Positions 38,817 through 48,184 of a stretch of DNA of 59,038 nt are shown piece after piece. The notes beneath the pieces were generated by a model that saw only the letters and a list, made by a program, of their open reading frames with translations, was not told where the DNA came from and ran no database searches. A program made the position numbers and the translations under genes. The first letter of the stretch is position 1; every line of letters starts with the position of its first letter. This DNA is from Belnapia moabensis DSM 16746 (GTDB lineage: Bacteria > Pseudomonadota > Alphaproteobacteria > Acetobacterales > Acetobacteraceae). The DNA lies in the NCBI RefSeq assembly GCF_000745835.1, contig NZ_JQKB01000034.1, positions 1 to 59,038 of the forward strand, written 5' to 3'.

Positions 38817-39749
38817 ATGACGACGGACGTGGCAGCCTATGCCGGCCTCCCGGCCACTACGGAGGCCCTGGCGCGGACGGCACCGGGGATGCGGCCGGGC
38901 CGGCGCCGGCTTCTCGGCTGGCTCGGCGCGCATCGGCGCGGCGGGGCGCATGAGCCGCGGCTGGAGCTGGTGCGGTACCGGCTGGCGCCGGCGAGCTGGC
39001 CGCGCGACCTGCCGCTCTCCGTTGCCATCATCGCCGACCCGCATACCGGCGGGCCGCAGGCGCCGATCGAGCATCTGTCGCGGGCGGTGGGGCTGGCGAA
39101 TGCGCTGCGGCCGGACCTCATCGTGCTGCTGGGCGACTACCTGGCGGATGGGCGCTTCATCGCCGACCGGCCGAGCATGCGGCAGGTGGCGGAGATCCTC
39201 GCCAGGCTGCACGCGCCGCTCGGGGTGCATGCGGTGCTCGGCAACCATGACTGGTGGGAGTGCCCGGCGGCGCAGGCCGGGCTGCGGCCCCTGCCCGAGG
39301 CGGCGGAGGCCTTCGCCGCGGCGGGGCTGCCGGTGATGCACAATGAGCTGCGGCGGCTCAGCCATCACGGGCGGGATGTGTGGCTGGCGGGGCTCGGGAG
39401 CCAATGGGCCTATCGGCGGGGCGGCGCGATCCATGGGGCGCACGACCTGGAGGGAACGCTGGCCGGCATCCCGGAGGGCGCGCCGAGCATCCTGCTGGCG
39501 CATGAGCCGGATATCTTCCCGCTGGTGCCGGAGCATGTGGGGGTGACGCTCTCGGGCCATACCCATGGCGGGCAAGTGCGGGTGCGCGGCTATTCGCCGC
39601 TGGTGCCGAGCCGGTACGGCAACCGCTATGCCTATGGGGCGGTGGAGGAGGAGGGTCGGCATCTGGTCGTCTCCGGCGGGATCGGGAATTCGGCCTTGCC
39701 GATCCGGGTCGGGATGCCGCCGGAGGTGACGCTGGTGGAGCTGGGCTGA
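38817..39749 (+). CDS. Metallophosphoesterase (YkuE-like)
   Basis: A 310-residue calcineurin-fold enzyme. The five motifs are in place: SVAIIADPHTGGP (Asp, His), LIVLLGDYLADG (Asp), AVLGNHDWW (Asn, His), ILLAHEPDIF (His) and VTLSGHTHGGQVR (two His). Two metal ions bound here cut phosphate esters. The pattern and size fit the YkuE/UDP-2,3-diacylglucosamine pyrophosphatase-related group. The N-terminus (1-50) is Arg/Ala-rich and may be a cytoplasmic extension or a weak membrane attachment; it has no clear hydrophobic helix. The substrate is unknown. Confidence 0.83.
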   Translation: MTTDVAAYAGLPATTEALARTAPGMRPGRRRLLGWLGAHRRGGAHEPRLELVRYRLAPASWPRDLPLSVAIIADPHTGGPQAPIEHLSRAVGLANALRPDLIVLLGDYLADGRFIADRPSMRQVAEILARLHAPLGVHAVLGNHDWWECPAAQAGLRPLPEAAEAFAAAGLPVMHNELRRLSHHGRDVWLAGLGSQWAYRRGGAIHGAHDLEGTLAGIPEGAPSILLAHEPDIFPLVPEHVGVTLSGHTHGGQVRVRGYSPLVPSRYGNRYAYGAVEEEGRHLVVSGGIGNSALPIRVGMPPEVTLVELG

Positions 39750-39775
39750 GGCTTCGGGAATTGAAGGCTCGTGAC

Positions 39776-39798
39776 TCCAAGCCGTTGAGAAGCTTGGA
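39776..39798 (+). terminator. Possible weak terminator hairpin after metallophosphoesterase
   Basis: TCCAAGC/GCTTGGA (39776-39782 and 39792-39798) with a 9-base loop, 27 bases after the stop. It is not followed by a T run, and an AT-rich stretch begins about 15 bases later (39810-39835). The remainder of the gap to 39918 contains no gene. Confidence 0.35.
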
Positions 39799-39918
39799 TC
39801 TGTTCGGCGGAATTTAGAATTTTAGAGGTTTAAGCGCTTCGGCGGGAGCGTTCGGGCGCGATGCCGCCTGGGCTCGTATTCCTATAACGTAACGCTCGGC
39901 CCGAAGGCAAGTGCGGTG

Positions 39919-40746
39919 TCAGCCCTGCTCCACCAGCAGGGCCTCGATGGTGATGCAGGCCGGGTTGTCGCCCGGGATCAGTACGCCCTCATGGACGCGG
40001 CCCCGCATGTCGGCCAGGGCGATGGCGAGGCCCTCGCCGGTGAAGAGCATCTCGGTGGCGTAGTCCTCGACCCTGCCGCCACCCTCGAAGCGGGCGCCGA
40101 TCAGGCTGCCGAGGCTGCCGCGCAGGGCGGGGCGGCGGAGGCCGTGGCGGTGAGCGGCGGTCGCGAGGGCGATGGCGGCGTCCTCGTTCGGGCGGATGCG
40201 GAGGGCGGCGGCCCGATGGGCGCCGGGCGGCGGGGCGCCAGGGGCGGGGATCGGGTGGAAGACGGTGAAATTGGTCTCGGGGTCGGGCTCCGAGACCAGG
40301 GCGATGCCGGCGAGGCCCCAGGCGCGGCATTCGATGGGGGTGGCGAGGACCGTCTCCTCCGGCAGGATGTGGCCGGCGCGGCGGCCGGCGGCTTCCTCCC
40401 AGATGGCATGGCAGTGCAGCCAGGGTTGGCCGGCGCGGCGGCCGAAGGTAATGCAGGCGCGCTCCAGCCGGGCACCCTCGGGGGGCGTGTGGGTGCCGCT
40501 GTAGTAGGCGGCGTGGGTCGCGTCCGGCGCGGGCGCGGGGAGGACGTAGGAGAAGGGGGCGAAGCGGCCGCCTTCCAGTTCCAGCGTGGCGCTGTCGAAG
40601 CCGGCGGCATGGACGGCCTGCGTCACCGTGTCCAGCAGGGAGAGGCCGGGGGCGAGGGTGAGCGCCAGCGGCAGGGCGTGACCGGGGACACTCTCGATTC
40701 GCGGCTCGAGTGCGGGGCCGGGCTGGGCGAGGTGGCGGGGGCTCAT
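39919..40746 (-). CDS. PPC/DUF296 domain protein (two modules)
   Basis: A 275-residue protein. The first module (about 15-170) contains the metal-site pattern of the PPC (plant and prokaryote conserved, DUF296) domain: WLHCHAIWEEAAGRRAGHILPEE, with paired histidines and a later Gly-His. A second stretch (about 185-273), LRIRPNEDAAIALATAAHRHGL, VEDYATEMLFTGEG and ending ITIEALLVEQG, looks like a second copy that has lost the histidines. PPC domains trimerise and bind metal or DNA in plants; the bacterial function is unknown. The start overlaps the acyl-CoA ligase stop (ATGA), so the pair is translated together. Confidence 0.68.
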   Translation of the reverse strand: MSPRHLAQPGPALEPRIESVPGHALPLALTLAPGLSLLDTVTQAVHAAGFDSATLELEGGRFAPFSYVLPAPAPDATHAAYYSGTHTPPEGARLERACITFGRRAGQPWLHCHAIWEEAAGRRAGHILPEETVLATPIECRAWGLAGIALVSEPDPETNFTVFHPIPAPGAPPPGAHRAAALRIRPNEDAAIALATAAHRHGLRRPALRGSLGSLIGARFEGGGRVEDYATEMLFTGEGLAIALADMRGRVHEGVLIPGDNPACITIEALLVEQG

Positions 40747-42344
40747 GCGAGGGGGAGGAGGCCGCGGGCCTCCATCTCCTCGCGGACCAGCTTCTTGGTG
40801 ATCTTGCCGTAGCCGGAGCGGGGCAGCGCATCCCAGGCGAAGATGCGCTTCGGCATCTTGTAGCGGGCCATGCGGCCGTCGAGCCAGGCGAGCAACGAAG
40901 CCTCCTCCACCGATTCGCCCGGGCGGGGGACGATGACGGCGACGCCGACCTCGCCCCAGTGGCGGTCGGGGATGCCGAGGACGGCGACTTCGGCGATGCC
41001 GGGGTATTGCAGGATCAGCTCCTCGACTTCGCGCGGATAGACGTTCGATCCGCCGGAGATGTACATGTCGGAGGCGCGGCCGGTGATGTAGACGAAACCC
41101 TCCGTGTCCATATGGCCGAGGTCGCCGGTGCGGAACCAGCCGTGGCGGAAGGATTTCGCGTTGGCTTCGGGGTTGTTCCAGTAGCCGGCGAAGACGGCGG
41201 GGCCGCAGACGCAGATTTCGCCCTGGGTGCCGGGTGGGACCTCCCTGCCCTGCTCGTTCTGGATCTGCACGTCGATTCCGGTGCGGGCGAAGCCGCAGCT
41301 GCCGATGCGGGCGGCGGGGCCGTCCTCCTCCTCGTGCAGGGCGGCGGGCAGGACGGTGATGTTGCCGGTCACCTCGCCGAGGCCGAAATACTGGACGATC
41401 ACCTTGCCGAGCTTGCGGAGCGCGAATTTCTGGTCCTCGCGGTACATCGGCGCGCCGGCATAGATGACGTGGCGCAGCGAGGCGTGGTCGTGCGCATCGA
41501 CCGCGGGGTGCTCGACGAGCATCTTCAGGATGGTCGGCACGGTGAACATGTTGCTGATGCGATGGGCATCGACCAGGCGCCAGGCCTCGGCGGCGTCGAA
41601 GCGCTCGCCGGGGAGGAGGATGCTGGCGGCGCCGCGAGCGACTTGCGTCAGGAAGTGGATGCCGGCGCCGTGCGAGAGCGGGGCCACCACCAGCGAGGCG
41701 TCGTGCTCCGTCGTGCCGGGCATCAGGTCGCAGAGGTGGTTGGTGATGACGAAGGCCATCTGGCCATGCGTCAGCACGGCGGCCTTGGGGCGGCCGGTGG
41801 TGCCGGAGGTGAAGAAGAACCAGCACGGGTCGTCGTACTCGACATCGGCGACGGGAGAGGACTTCCCCTGCCCTGCTTCGATCAGCGAGTCCTGCGTCGC
41901 CTGGCCGAAGCCTGCTTCGCCGATGCTGGCCAGCAAGGCGAGGTTGGGGAGTGCGGCGGCGACGGCGGCGGCATGCTCGGGGAAGACCGATTGGCAGAAG
42001 AAGGCGCGGGCGCCGGAGGCTTCGGCGAGCCAGGCGACCTCTTCCGGCACGAGGCGGACATTGGTCGGAACCCAGACCGCGCCGAGCCGGAAGGTGGCGA
42101 ACATCGTCTCCAGGATCTCGTTGCCGTTCCTGGCATGGACCAGCACGCGGTCGCCCTTCCCGATGCCATGCGCGGCGAGCGAGGCGGCAAGCGCGGCGCC
42201 GCGCCGCTCGAACTCGCGCCAGGACCAGCTTCGGTCGCCCCAGGCCAGCGCCAGCCGGTCCGGCAGGCGGCGGGCGGTCTGGGCGAGGAAGCCGGCGAGG
42301 TTCATCACCCGGCGGGAGACGGGCAGGCCAGTCGGTGAGGTCAT
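40743..42344 (-). CDS. AMP-forming acyl-CoA synthetase
   Basis: A 533-residue adenylate-forming enzyme. The phosphate loop FFFTSGTTGRPKAAVLTHGQ (about 170-190), the GLGEVTG segment, the hinge FRTGDLGHMDTEGFVYITGRASDMYISGG and the catalytic lysine in RSGYGKITKKLVREE near the C-terminus are all present. It joins a carboxylic acid to coenzyme A at the cost of ATP. The substrate is unknown but could be an aromatic or medium-chain acid brought in by the divergent TRAP system, whose receptor gene starts 112 bases away. The ATG at 42344 is used; longer readings lack family similarity. Confidence 0.88.
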   Translation of the reverse strand: MTSPTGLPVSRRVMNLAGFLAQTARRLPDRLALAWGDRSWSWREFERRGAALAASLAAHGIGKGDRVLVHARNGNEILETMFATFRLGAVWVPTNVRLVPEEVAWLAEASGARAFFCQSVFPEHAAAVAAALPNLALLASIGEAGFGQATQDSLIEAGQGKSSPVADVEYDDPCWFFFTSGTTGRPKAAVLTHGQMAFVITNHLCDLMPGTTEHDASLVVAPLSHGAGIHFLTQVARGAASILLPGERFDAAEAWRLVDAHRISNMFTVPTILKMLVEHPAVDAHDHASLRHVIYAGAPMYREDQKFALRKLGKVIVQYFGLGEVTGNITVLPAALHEEEDGPAARIGSCGFARTGIDVQIQNEQGREVPPGTQGEICVCGPAVFAGYWNNPEANAKSFRHGWFRTGDLGHMDTEGFVYITGRASDMYISGGSNVYPREVEELILQYPGIAEVAVLGIPDRHWGEVGVAVIVPRPGESVEEASLLAWLDGRMARYKMPKRIFAWDALPRSGYGKITKKLVREEMEARGLLPLA

Positions 42345-42456
42345 GCGGGCGGTCCCTCTTTCGTTGCCGGGGAAAATACCGCCTCCACGCCCCGCGCGAC
42401 ATGGCCTATGAGCGGGTGACGGGACAGTCCGGCCGAGACCGGAGTGGAGGAAACTG

Positions 42457-43464
42457 ATGGTCCAGCTCAATCGCCGTACCCTGCTGGCCGCCGGCGTGCT
42501 GGCTGCCCCCGCGATCCGGCTGCGGCCGGCGCATGCGGCGGAGTTCAGCTACAAATATGCGAACAACCTGCCGCTGACGCATCCGATGAACCAGCGGGCC
42601 AAGGAGGCGGCGGAGGCGATCGCGCGGGAGACGGGCGGGCGGGTCGAGATCCAGATCTTCCCGAACAACCAGCTCGGCTCGGATACGGACATGCTGAGCC
42701 AGGTGCGGAGCGGCGCGATCGAGTTCTTCACCTTGTCGGGGCTGATCCTCTCGACGCTGGTGCCGGCGGCCTCGATCAACGGCGTGGGCTTCGCCTTCTC
42801 CAACTATGCCGCGGTGTGGAAGGCGATGGACGGGGCGCTCGGCGCGCATGTGCGGACGCAGATCGGCAAGGCCGGGCTGATCGTCATGGACAGGATCTGG
42901 GACAACGGGTTCCGGCAGATCACCTGCTCCTCCAGGGCGATCACGACGCCGGAGGACCTGCGGAACTTCAAGATCCGCGTGCCGGTGAGCCCGCTCTGGA
43001 CCTCGCTGTTCCAGGCCTTCGGCTCGGCGCCGACGAGCATCAATTTCGCCGAGGTCTATTCGGCCTTGCAGACGAAGGTGGTGGACGGACAGGAGAACCC
43101 GCTGGCCATCATCTCCACGGCCAAGCTCTACGAGGTGCAGAAGCACTGCGCGCTGACGAACCATATGTGGGACGGGTTCTGGATGCTCGGCAATCGCCGG
43201 GCCTGGGCGGCGCTGCCGGCAGATGCGCAAGGCGTGGTGGCGAAGCACTGGAACGAGGCGGCGCTGGCCGAACGCGGCGATGTCGCGGCGCTGAACGCCG
43301 GCTTGCAGACGGAGCTGGCGAAGCAGGGGCTCACCTTCAACACGGTCGATCCGACGCCCTTCCGCGAGGCGCTGCGGAAGGCGGGCTTCTATACGCAGTG
43401 GAAGCAGCGCTATGGCGACGAGGCCTGGGGGATTCTAGAGCAGGAACTGGGCAAGCTGACCTGA
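42457..43464 (+). CDS. dctP: TRAP transporter periplasmic receptor DctP (second system)
   Basis: A 335-residue receptor. The signal peptide MVQLNRRTLLAAGVLAAPAI carries a twin-arginine-like RR and ends near PAHAAE. The receptor motif includes LPLTHPMNQRAKEAAEAI, LRNFKIRVPVSPLWT (carboxylate-binding Arg) and VDGQENPLAII. It brings an organic acid to the fused DctQM permease that starts 3 bases after its stop. The divergent acyl-CoA ligase suggests that the imported acid may then be activated to a CoA thioester. TGGAGGAAAC precedes the ATG. Confidence 0.88.
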   Translation: MVQLNRRTLLAAGVLAAPAIRLRPAHAAEFSYKYANNLPLTHPMNQRAKEAAEAIARETGGRVEIQIFPNNQLGSDTDMLSQVRSGAIEFFTLSGLILSTLVPAASINGVGFAFSNYAAVWKAMDGALGAHVRTQIGKAGLIVMDRIWDNGFRQITCSSRAITTPEDLRNFKIRVPVSPLWTSLFQAFGSAPTSINFAEVYSALQTKVVDGQENPLAIISTAKLYEVQKHCALTNHMWDGFWMLGNRRAWAALPADAQGVVAKHWNEAALAERGDVAALNAGLQTELAKQGLTFNTVDPTPFREALRKAGFYTQWKQRYGDEAWGILEQELGKLT

Positions 43465-43467
43465 ACC

Positions 43468-45315
43468 ATGGCGGATATCGGGTTGGTGGAGCGGCGGCCC
43501 CAAGGCAGGGTCGAGGCCCTGCTTGGCGGCGCGCTGGAGCTGGCTGCGGCGGCGCTGGTGGCGGTGGAGACGGTGCTGCTGCTGGCAGGCATCGTGGCGC
43601 GCTACCTGTTCCACAGCTCGCTCGTCTGGTCGGATGAGCTGGCGTCGGTGCTGTTCCTCTGGCTTGCCATGCTGGGCGCGGTCGTCGCCTTCCGGCGGGC
43701 GGAGCATATGCGGATGACGGCGCTGGTCGCGATGGCGCCGGCGGGGCTGCGGGGGTTCCTGGAGGCGTTGGCGGTGGCGGCGCCGATCCTCTTCCTGCTG
43801 TTGCTGCTGCATCCGGCCTATGACTATGCGGTGGAGGAGAGCTTCATCACCACGCCGGCGATGGAGATCCCCGGCAGTTGGCGGGCCTCGGCGCTACCGG
43901 TCGGCCTGGTGCTGATGCTGGCGGTGGCGCTGGTGCGGCTGCCGCGGGCCGCGGGCTGGGGGCGCGGGCTTCTGGCGCTCGGCGTCGTCGCACTGGTGGC
44001 GGCGGGGTTCTGGTGGGCGGGGCCGGTGTTCAGGCCGCTCGGCAACCTCAACCTCGTCATCTTCTTCGTGGGAATCGTGGCGGCGACGGTGCTGGCGGGC
44101 GTGCCGATCGCCTTCTGCTTCGGGCTGGCGACCTTCGGCTATCTGGCGCTGACGACGCGGGTGCCGACCATGGTGGTGGTCGGGCGGATGGATGAGGGGA
44201 TGTCGCACCTCATCCTGCTCGCGGTGCCGCTCTTCATCTTCCTCGGCAGCCTGATCGAGATGACGGGGATGGCGCGGGCCATGATCCGCTTCCTCGCCAA
44301 CCTGCTCGGGCATGTGCGGGGCGGGCTCTCCTATGTGCTGGTGGGGGCGATGTACCTCGTCTCCGGCATATCGGGGGCGAAGGCGGCGGATATGGCGGCC
44401 GTCGCGCCGGTGCTCTTCCCCGAGATGCGCGAGCGCGGGGCGAAGCCGGGCGATCTCGTCGCGCTGCTCTCGGCGACGGGCGCGCAGACGGAGACGGTGC
44501 CGCCTTCCCTGGTGCTCATCACCATCGGCTCGGTGACGGGGGTTTCGATCGGGGCGCTCTTCACCGGCGGGCTGCTGCCGGGGGCGCTGCTGGCAGTGGT
44601 GCTCTGCGGCGTGGTTTGGTGGCGGCATCGGGGGCAGGACCTCGCTCAGGCCACGCGGCCGGGCTCGGCGGAGATCCTGCGGAGCCTCGGCTATGCACTG
44701 CCGGCGCTGGCGCTGCCCTTCCTGATCCGGGCGGCCGTCGTCGAGGGGGTCGCCACGGCGACGGAGGTGTCGACGATCGGCATCGCCTATGCCTTCGTCA
44801 TCGGACTGCTGTTCTACCGAAGGTTCGATTGGGGGCGGCTGCGGCCGATGCTGGTGGATACGGCGGCGCTGTCGGGGGCGATCCTGCTCATCATCGGGGC
44901 GGCGACGGCGATCGCTTGGGCGCTGACGCAGTCGGGCTTCTCGCGGCAGCTGGCGGCGGTGATGGCGGCGTTGCCGGGGGGACAGGCGGGGTTCCTCGCC
45001 GTGTCGATCCTGGCCTTCGTCGTGCTGGGGAGCGTGCTGGAGGGGATTCCGGCCATCGTGCTGTTCGGGCCGCTGCTCTTCCCCATCGCGCGCGACATGG
45101 GCGTGCACGAGGTGCACTACGCGATGGTGGTGATCCTCTCGATGGGGATCGGGCTTTTCGCGCCGCCTTTCGGCGTCGGCTACTACGCGGCCTGCGCCAT
45201 CAGCCGCATCGGGCCGGATGAGGGGATGCGGGCGATCTGGGGGTACATGCTGGCGCTGCTCGTCGGCACGGCTGTCATCGCCGCCATTCCGTGGATCTCG
45301 ATCGGCTTCCTCTAG
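43468..45315 (+). CDS. dctQM: TRAP transporter fused permease DctQM
   Basis: A 615-residue membrane protein. Residues 1-175 look like a DctQ subunit (LLLAGIVARYLFHSSLVWSDELASVLFLWLAMLG and FRRAEHMRMTALV), and residues 185-615 a DctM subunit (GVPIAFCFGLATFGYLALTT, VPLFIFLGSLIEMTGMARAMI, GISGAKAADMAAVAPVLFPEM, FAPPFGVGYYAACAISRIGP). The two are joined by one extra helix, the usual way fused TRAP permeases are built. It overlaps the convergent hydrolase gene by 4 bases. By contrast, the other TRAP system in this window keeps DctQ and DctM separate. Substrate unknown. Confidence 0.88.
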   Translation: MADIGLVERRPQGRVEALLGGALELAAAALVAVETVLLLAGIVARYLFHSSLVWSDELASVLFLWLAMLGAVVAFRRAEHMRMTALVAMAPAGLRGFLEALAVAAPILFLLLLLHPAYDYAVEESFITTPAMEIPGSWRASALPVGLVLMLAVALVRLPRAAGWGRGLLALGVVALVAAGFWWAGPVFRPLGNLNLVIFFVGIVAATVLAGVPIAFCFGLATFGYLALTTRVPTMVVVGRMDEGMSHLILLAVPLFIFLGSLIEMTGMARAMIRFLANLLGHVRGGLSYVLVGAMYLVSGISGAKAADMAAVAPVLFPEMRERGAKPGDLVALLSATGAQTETVPPSLVLITIGSVTGVSIGALFTGGLLPGALLAVVLCGVVWWRHRGQDLAQATRPGSAEILRSLGYALPALALPFLIRAAVVEGVATATEVSTIGIAYAFVIGLLFYRRFDWGRLRPMLVDTAALSGAILLIIGAATAIAWALTQSGFSRQLAAVMAALPGGQAGFLAVSILAFVVLGSVLEGIPAIVLFGPLLFPIARDMGVHEVHYAMVVILSMGIGLFAPPFGVGYYAACAISRIGPDEGMRAIWGYMLALLVGTAVIAAIPWISIGFL

Positions 45316-46070
45316 TCGAGGAAGGGATCGACCAGGGCGAGGAAGCCGCCCGGGTTCTCGGCATGGACCCAATGGCCGACGCCGGGGACGGTGGCGAATT
45401 GGGCGGCGGGGAAGAGGGATTGGAAGCGGGGGCGCGAGCCAGGCTGGATGTAGCTCGACCGCTCGCCGTTGATGACCAGCGTCGGGCCCTCGTAGCGGCC
45501 GGGGAGGTCGGGGAAGCTCTCGATCACCGGCATGGCGGCGTCGATCTCATCGAGGGCGAGGCGCCAGCGGGGCGGGTCGTCCTGCATGCGCAGGTTCTGG
45601 ATGAGGAAGGCGCGGATGCCGGGCTCGGGGATCGTCGCGGCGAGGGCGGCATCGGCATCGCGGCGGGTGAGGCCCGAGTGGAGCGGGATGGCCTGCATCG
45701 CGGCGATGTAGGGGCGGAGCGCGGGCGGGTAGGCGATGGGCGCGATGTCGACGACGACGAGGCGGGAGACCAGCGATGGTTCGGCGAGAGCGAGGGCCAT
45801 CGCCACCTTGCCGCCCATGGAGTGGCCGATGACGGCGGCGGGGGCGGCGTCCATCGCCTGCATCGTCTCGATGACATCGGCGGCCATTACGGGGTAGTCC
45901 ATGGCCGCGGCGCGGCGGGAGGCGCCGTGGTTGCGCAGGTCGAGGGCGAGGACGCGGTGGCGGGCGGCCAGGTGGCGCTGCACGGCGCCCCAGTTCTGCG
46001 CGGCGCCGAAGAGGCCGTGCAGCAGGATCACGGGCGGGCCGTCGCCGGCTTCGACCAGGTTGAGGCGCAT
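45312..46070 (-). CDS. Alpha/beta hydrolase (YbfF/ABHD11-like)
   Basis: A 252-residue esterase-type protein. The nucleophile elbow is GHSMGGKVAM (Ser about residue 96), the oxyanion region is ILLHGLFGAAQNW, and the late histidine is in VPGVGHWVHAENP. The layout DLRNHGAS and ALDEIDAAMPVIESFPDL fits the YbfF/ABHD11 group, which hydrolyses thioesters or short esters. There is no signal peptide. It is 17 bases downstream of the DMT exporter on the same strand, so the two may form one operon. Substrate unknown. Confidence 0.84.
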   Translation of the reverse strand: MRLNLVEAGDGPPVILLHGLFGAAQNWGAVQRHLAARHRVLALDLRNHGASRRAAAMDYPVMAADVIETMQAMDAAPAAVIGHSMGGKVAMALALAEPSLVSRLVVVDIAPIAYPPALRPYIAAMQAIPLHSGLTRRDADAALAATIPEPGIRAFLIQNLRMQDDPPRWRLALDEIDAAMPVIESFPDLPGRYEGPTLVINGERSSYIQPGSRPRFQSLFPAAQFATVPGVGHWVHAENPGGFLALVDPFLD

Positions 46071-46087
46071 CCTCTCTCTCCCTCCCC

Positions 46088-46984
46088 CTACCCTTTTGCG
46101 GCCAGGACCAGGCTGGCGGCGATGAGGCCGCCGCCGGCCAGCACATCCCACCCCAGCGCCTCGCCGAGCCAGAGGTTCGAGATCAGCACCCCGAGCGCCG
46201 GCACGACGAGGAAGCCGACCGAGGCGCGGACGCCGGAGAGGCGTCGCCCGGCCTCGATGGTGGCCCAGGTGCCGAGCGGCGCGGCGATGGCGCCGATGAA
46301 GGCGGCGTGCGGCCAGGAGGGCCGGCCGATGCCGCCTGCCGGCTCGCGCCAGAGGGCGAGCGGCAGCAGCAGCAGCGCGGCGATGCCGAAGCACCAGGGC
46401 AGCAGCTCCATCACCGGGCGGCGCGGCGGCAGGCGGCGGGTGATGAGGATGGCGATGCTCCAGAAGAGGCTCGAGCCGAGCAGCATCAGGTAGCCCGGCA
46501 GCGCGCCGAGGCCCGCGGCGCTGGTCATCGTCCAGGGCTGCATCAGCACGCCGACGCCGAGCAGGCCGATGCCGGCCGCCAGCCATTGCAGCGGCGAGAT
46601 GCGCTCGCCGAGCACCCACCAGGAGAGCGGGATCAGCCAGAAGACGGTGACATTGGTGAGGATTGCCATCCGCCCGGCCGGAATCCAGGCGAGCGCCGTA
46701 TGTGTCAGCGCGAAGAAGCCGCCGAGCTGAAGGAGGCCGATCGCCAGGATGCAGGGCAGGTCGCCGCGGGCCGGCCAGCGCAGCCGGCGCAAGCCCGCCA
46801 GCAGCAGCAGGGTGATGGCGCCCGCCATGGCGCAGCGGTTGAAGGCGAACCAAAGCGGCGTCGCATACGCCAGCGCGTCCTTGGTGACGGGCCAGACGCC
46901 GCCGAACAGCAGCACCGAGACGGCAAGGTAGCGGAAGCCTTCGAGCGTCGTCGCCCGCGGCGAGGCAGTGGGGGCGCCTGTCAA
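46088..46984 (-). CDS. EamA/DMT-superfamily exporter
   Basis: A 298-residue inner-membrane protein with ten hydrophobic segments in two EamA-type halves. The first begins LEGFRYLAVSVLLFGGVWPVTKDALAYATPLWFAFNR, and the second begins LPGYLMLLGSSLFWSIAILITRR. The halves are arranged as inverted repeats, the standard drug/metabolite transporter plan. Proteins of this type export amino acids, purines or other small metabolites. It lies just upstream of the alpha/beta hydrolase. The ATG at 46984 gives full length. Substrate unknown. Confidence 0.85.
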   Translation of the reverse strand: MTGAPTASPRATTLEGFRYLAVSVLLFGGVWPVTKDALAYATPLWFAFNRCAMAGAITLLLLAGLRRLRWPARGDLPCILAIGLLQLGGFFALTHTALAWIPAGRMAILTNVTVFWLIPLSWWVLGERISPLQWLAAGIGLLGVGVLMQPWTMTSAAGLGALPGYLMLLGSSLFWSIAILITRRLPPRRPVMELLPWCFGIAALLLLPLALWREPAGGIGRPSWPHAAFIGAIAAPLGTWATIEAGRRLSGVRASVGFLVVPALGVLISNLWLGEALGWDVLAGGGLIAASLVLAAKG

Positions 46985-47051
46985 GCTTGGGTCCTGCCCG
47001 GTGGCCTGCCACGGATCGGCCGTGGCAAGCGGCGCACGGCCTGGGGCGTGA

Positions 47052-48059
47052 TCAGTCGGCGACCTTCAGCATGATCTTGCCGATATGCGTGCTGCTCTCC
47101 ATCAGCGCATGGGCGGCTGCGGCCTCCTGGAGCGGGAAGACCTTATGGATGGGCGGGGCGACCTTGCCGGCGTCGAGCAGCGGCCAGACCTTCTCGCGCA
47201 GCGCCGTGGCGATCTCGGCCTTCTGCGCCGTGGTGCGCGGGCGCATGGTGCTGCCGGTGACGGTGAGGCGGCGGGTCATCACCGGGCGGAGATCGGCCTT
47301 CGCCACCTCGAAGCCGCCGAGGAAGGCGATGATGACGAGGCGGCCGTCCATGGCCAGGCATTTCAGGTTGCGGTTGAAGTAGTCGGCGCCGACCATGTCG
47401 AGCACGACGTTCGCAAGCTTGCCATCGGTCATGCGCTTCACCTCGGCGGCGAAGTCCTGGGTGCGGTAGTCGATGGCGTGGTCGGCGCCGAGATCGAGGC
47501 AGGCCTTGCACTTCTCGGCGCTGCCGGCGGTGGCGATCACCGTCGCGCCGAAGACCTTCGCCAGCTGGATGGCGGTGACGCCGATGCCGCTGGTGCCGCC
47601 ATGGACCAGCACCGTCTCGCCGGCCGCCAGCTTGCCGTGGCCGAAGAGGTTGGCCCAGACGGTGAAGAAGGTCTCCGGCAGGGCGGCGGCACGGATGGCA
47701 TCGAACCCGCGCGGCCAGGGCAGGCATTGCGTGGCGGGGGCGGTGCAGTACTCGGCATAGGCGCCGCCATTGGTGAGGGCGCAGACGCGGTCGCCGGGCT
47801 TCCACTGCGTGACCTCGGCGCCCGTGGCGACGACCTCGCCGGCGGTCTCGAGGCCGATCAGCGGACTGGCGCCGGGGGGTGGGGGGTATTCGCCCTTGCG
47901 CTGGGCGACGTCGGGGCGGTTCACGCCGGTCGCCAGGACGCGGATCAGCACCTCGTCGGGCTTCGGCTGCGGGACGGGCGCGGTCGAGGGGGTCAGCACC
48001 TCGGGCGGGCCGCCATCGCCATGGGTGATGACGGTCATCGAGGGGGGCAGCGTGGCCAT
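47052..48059 (-). CDS. NAD(P)H-quinone oxidoreductase, PIG3/zinc-independent MDR type
   Basis: A 335-residue medium-chain dehydrogenase. It contains the catalytic-domain pattern VLATGVNRPDVAQRKGEYPPPPGASPLIGLETAGEV and the coenzyme motif VLVHGGTSGIGVTAIQLAK (about 143-161). The zinc-binding cysteines of alcohol dehydrogenases are absent, as expected for quinone oxidoreductase (Qor/PIG3). It reduces quinones or electrophilic carbonyls using NADPH. The divergent gene at 48185 encodes an unrelated binding protein. Full length with no unusual features. Confidence 0.86.
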   Translation of the reverse strand: MATLPPSMTVITHGDGGPPEVLTPSTAPVPQPKPDEVLIRVLATGVNRPDVAQRKGEYPPPPGASPLIGLETAGEVVATGAEVTQWKPGDRVCALTNGGAYAEYCTAPATQCLPWPRGFDAIRAAALPETFFTVWANLFGHGKLAAGETVLVHGGTSGIGVTAIQLAKVFGATVIATAGSAEKCKACLDLGADHAIDYRTQDFAAEVKRMTDGKLANVVLDMVGADYFNRNLKCLAMDGRLVIIAFLGGFEVAKADLRPVMTRRLTVTGSTMRPRTTAQKAEIATALREKVWPLLDAGKVAPPIHKVFPLQEAAAAHALMESSTHIGKIMLKVAD

Positions 48060-48184
48060 GGCGGTCTCTCCCGGAGTTGCGGCGGAGGTTCCGCGCGGGG
48101 GCGCATCCCGTCAAGCGGGGCCTTGCCAGGACGCTGGGGCATGCGATGAATCCGCCGCCGCGCCTCCGTCGCGGGAGGATGCCG

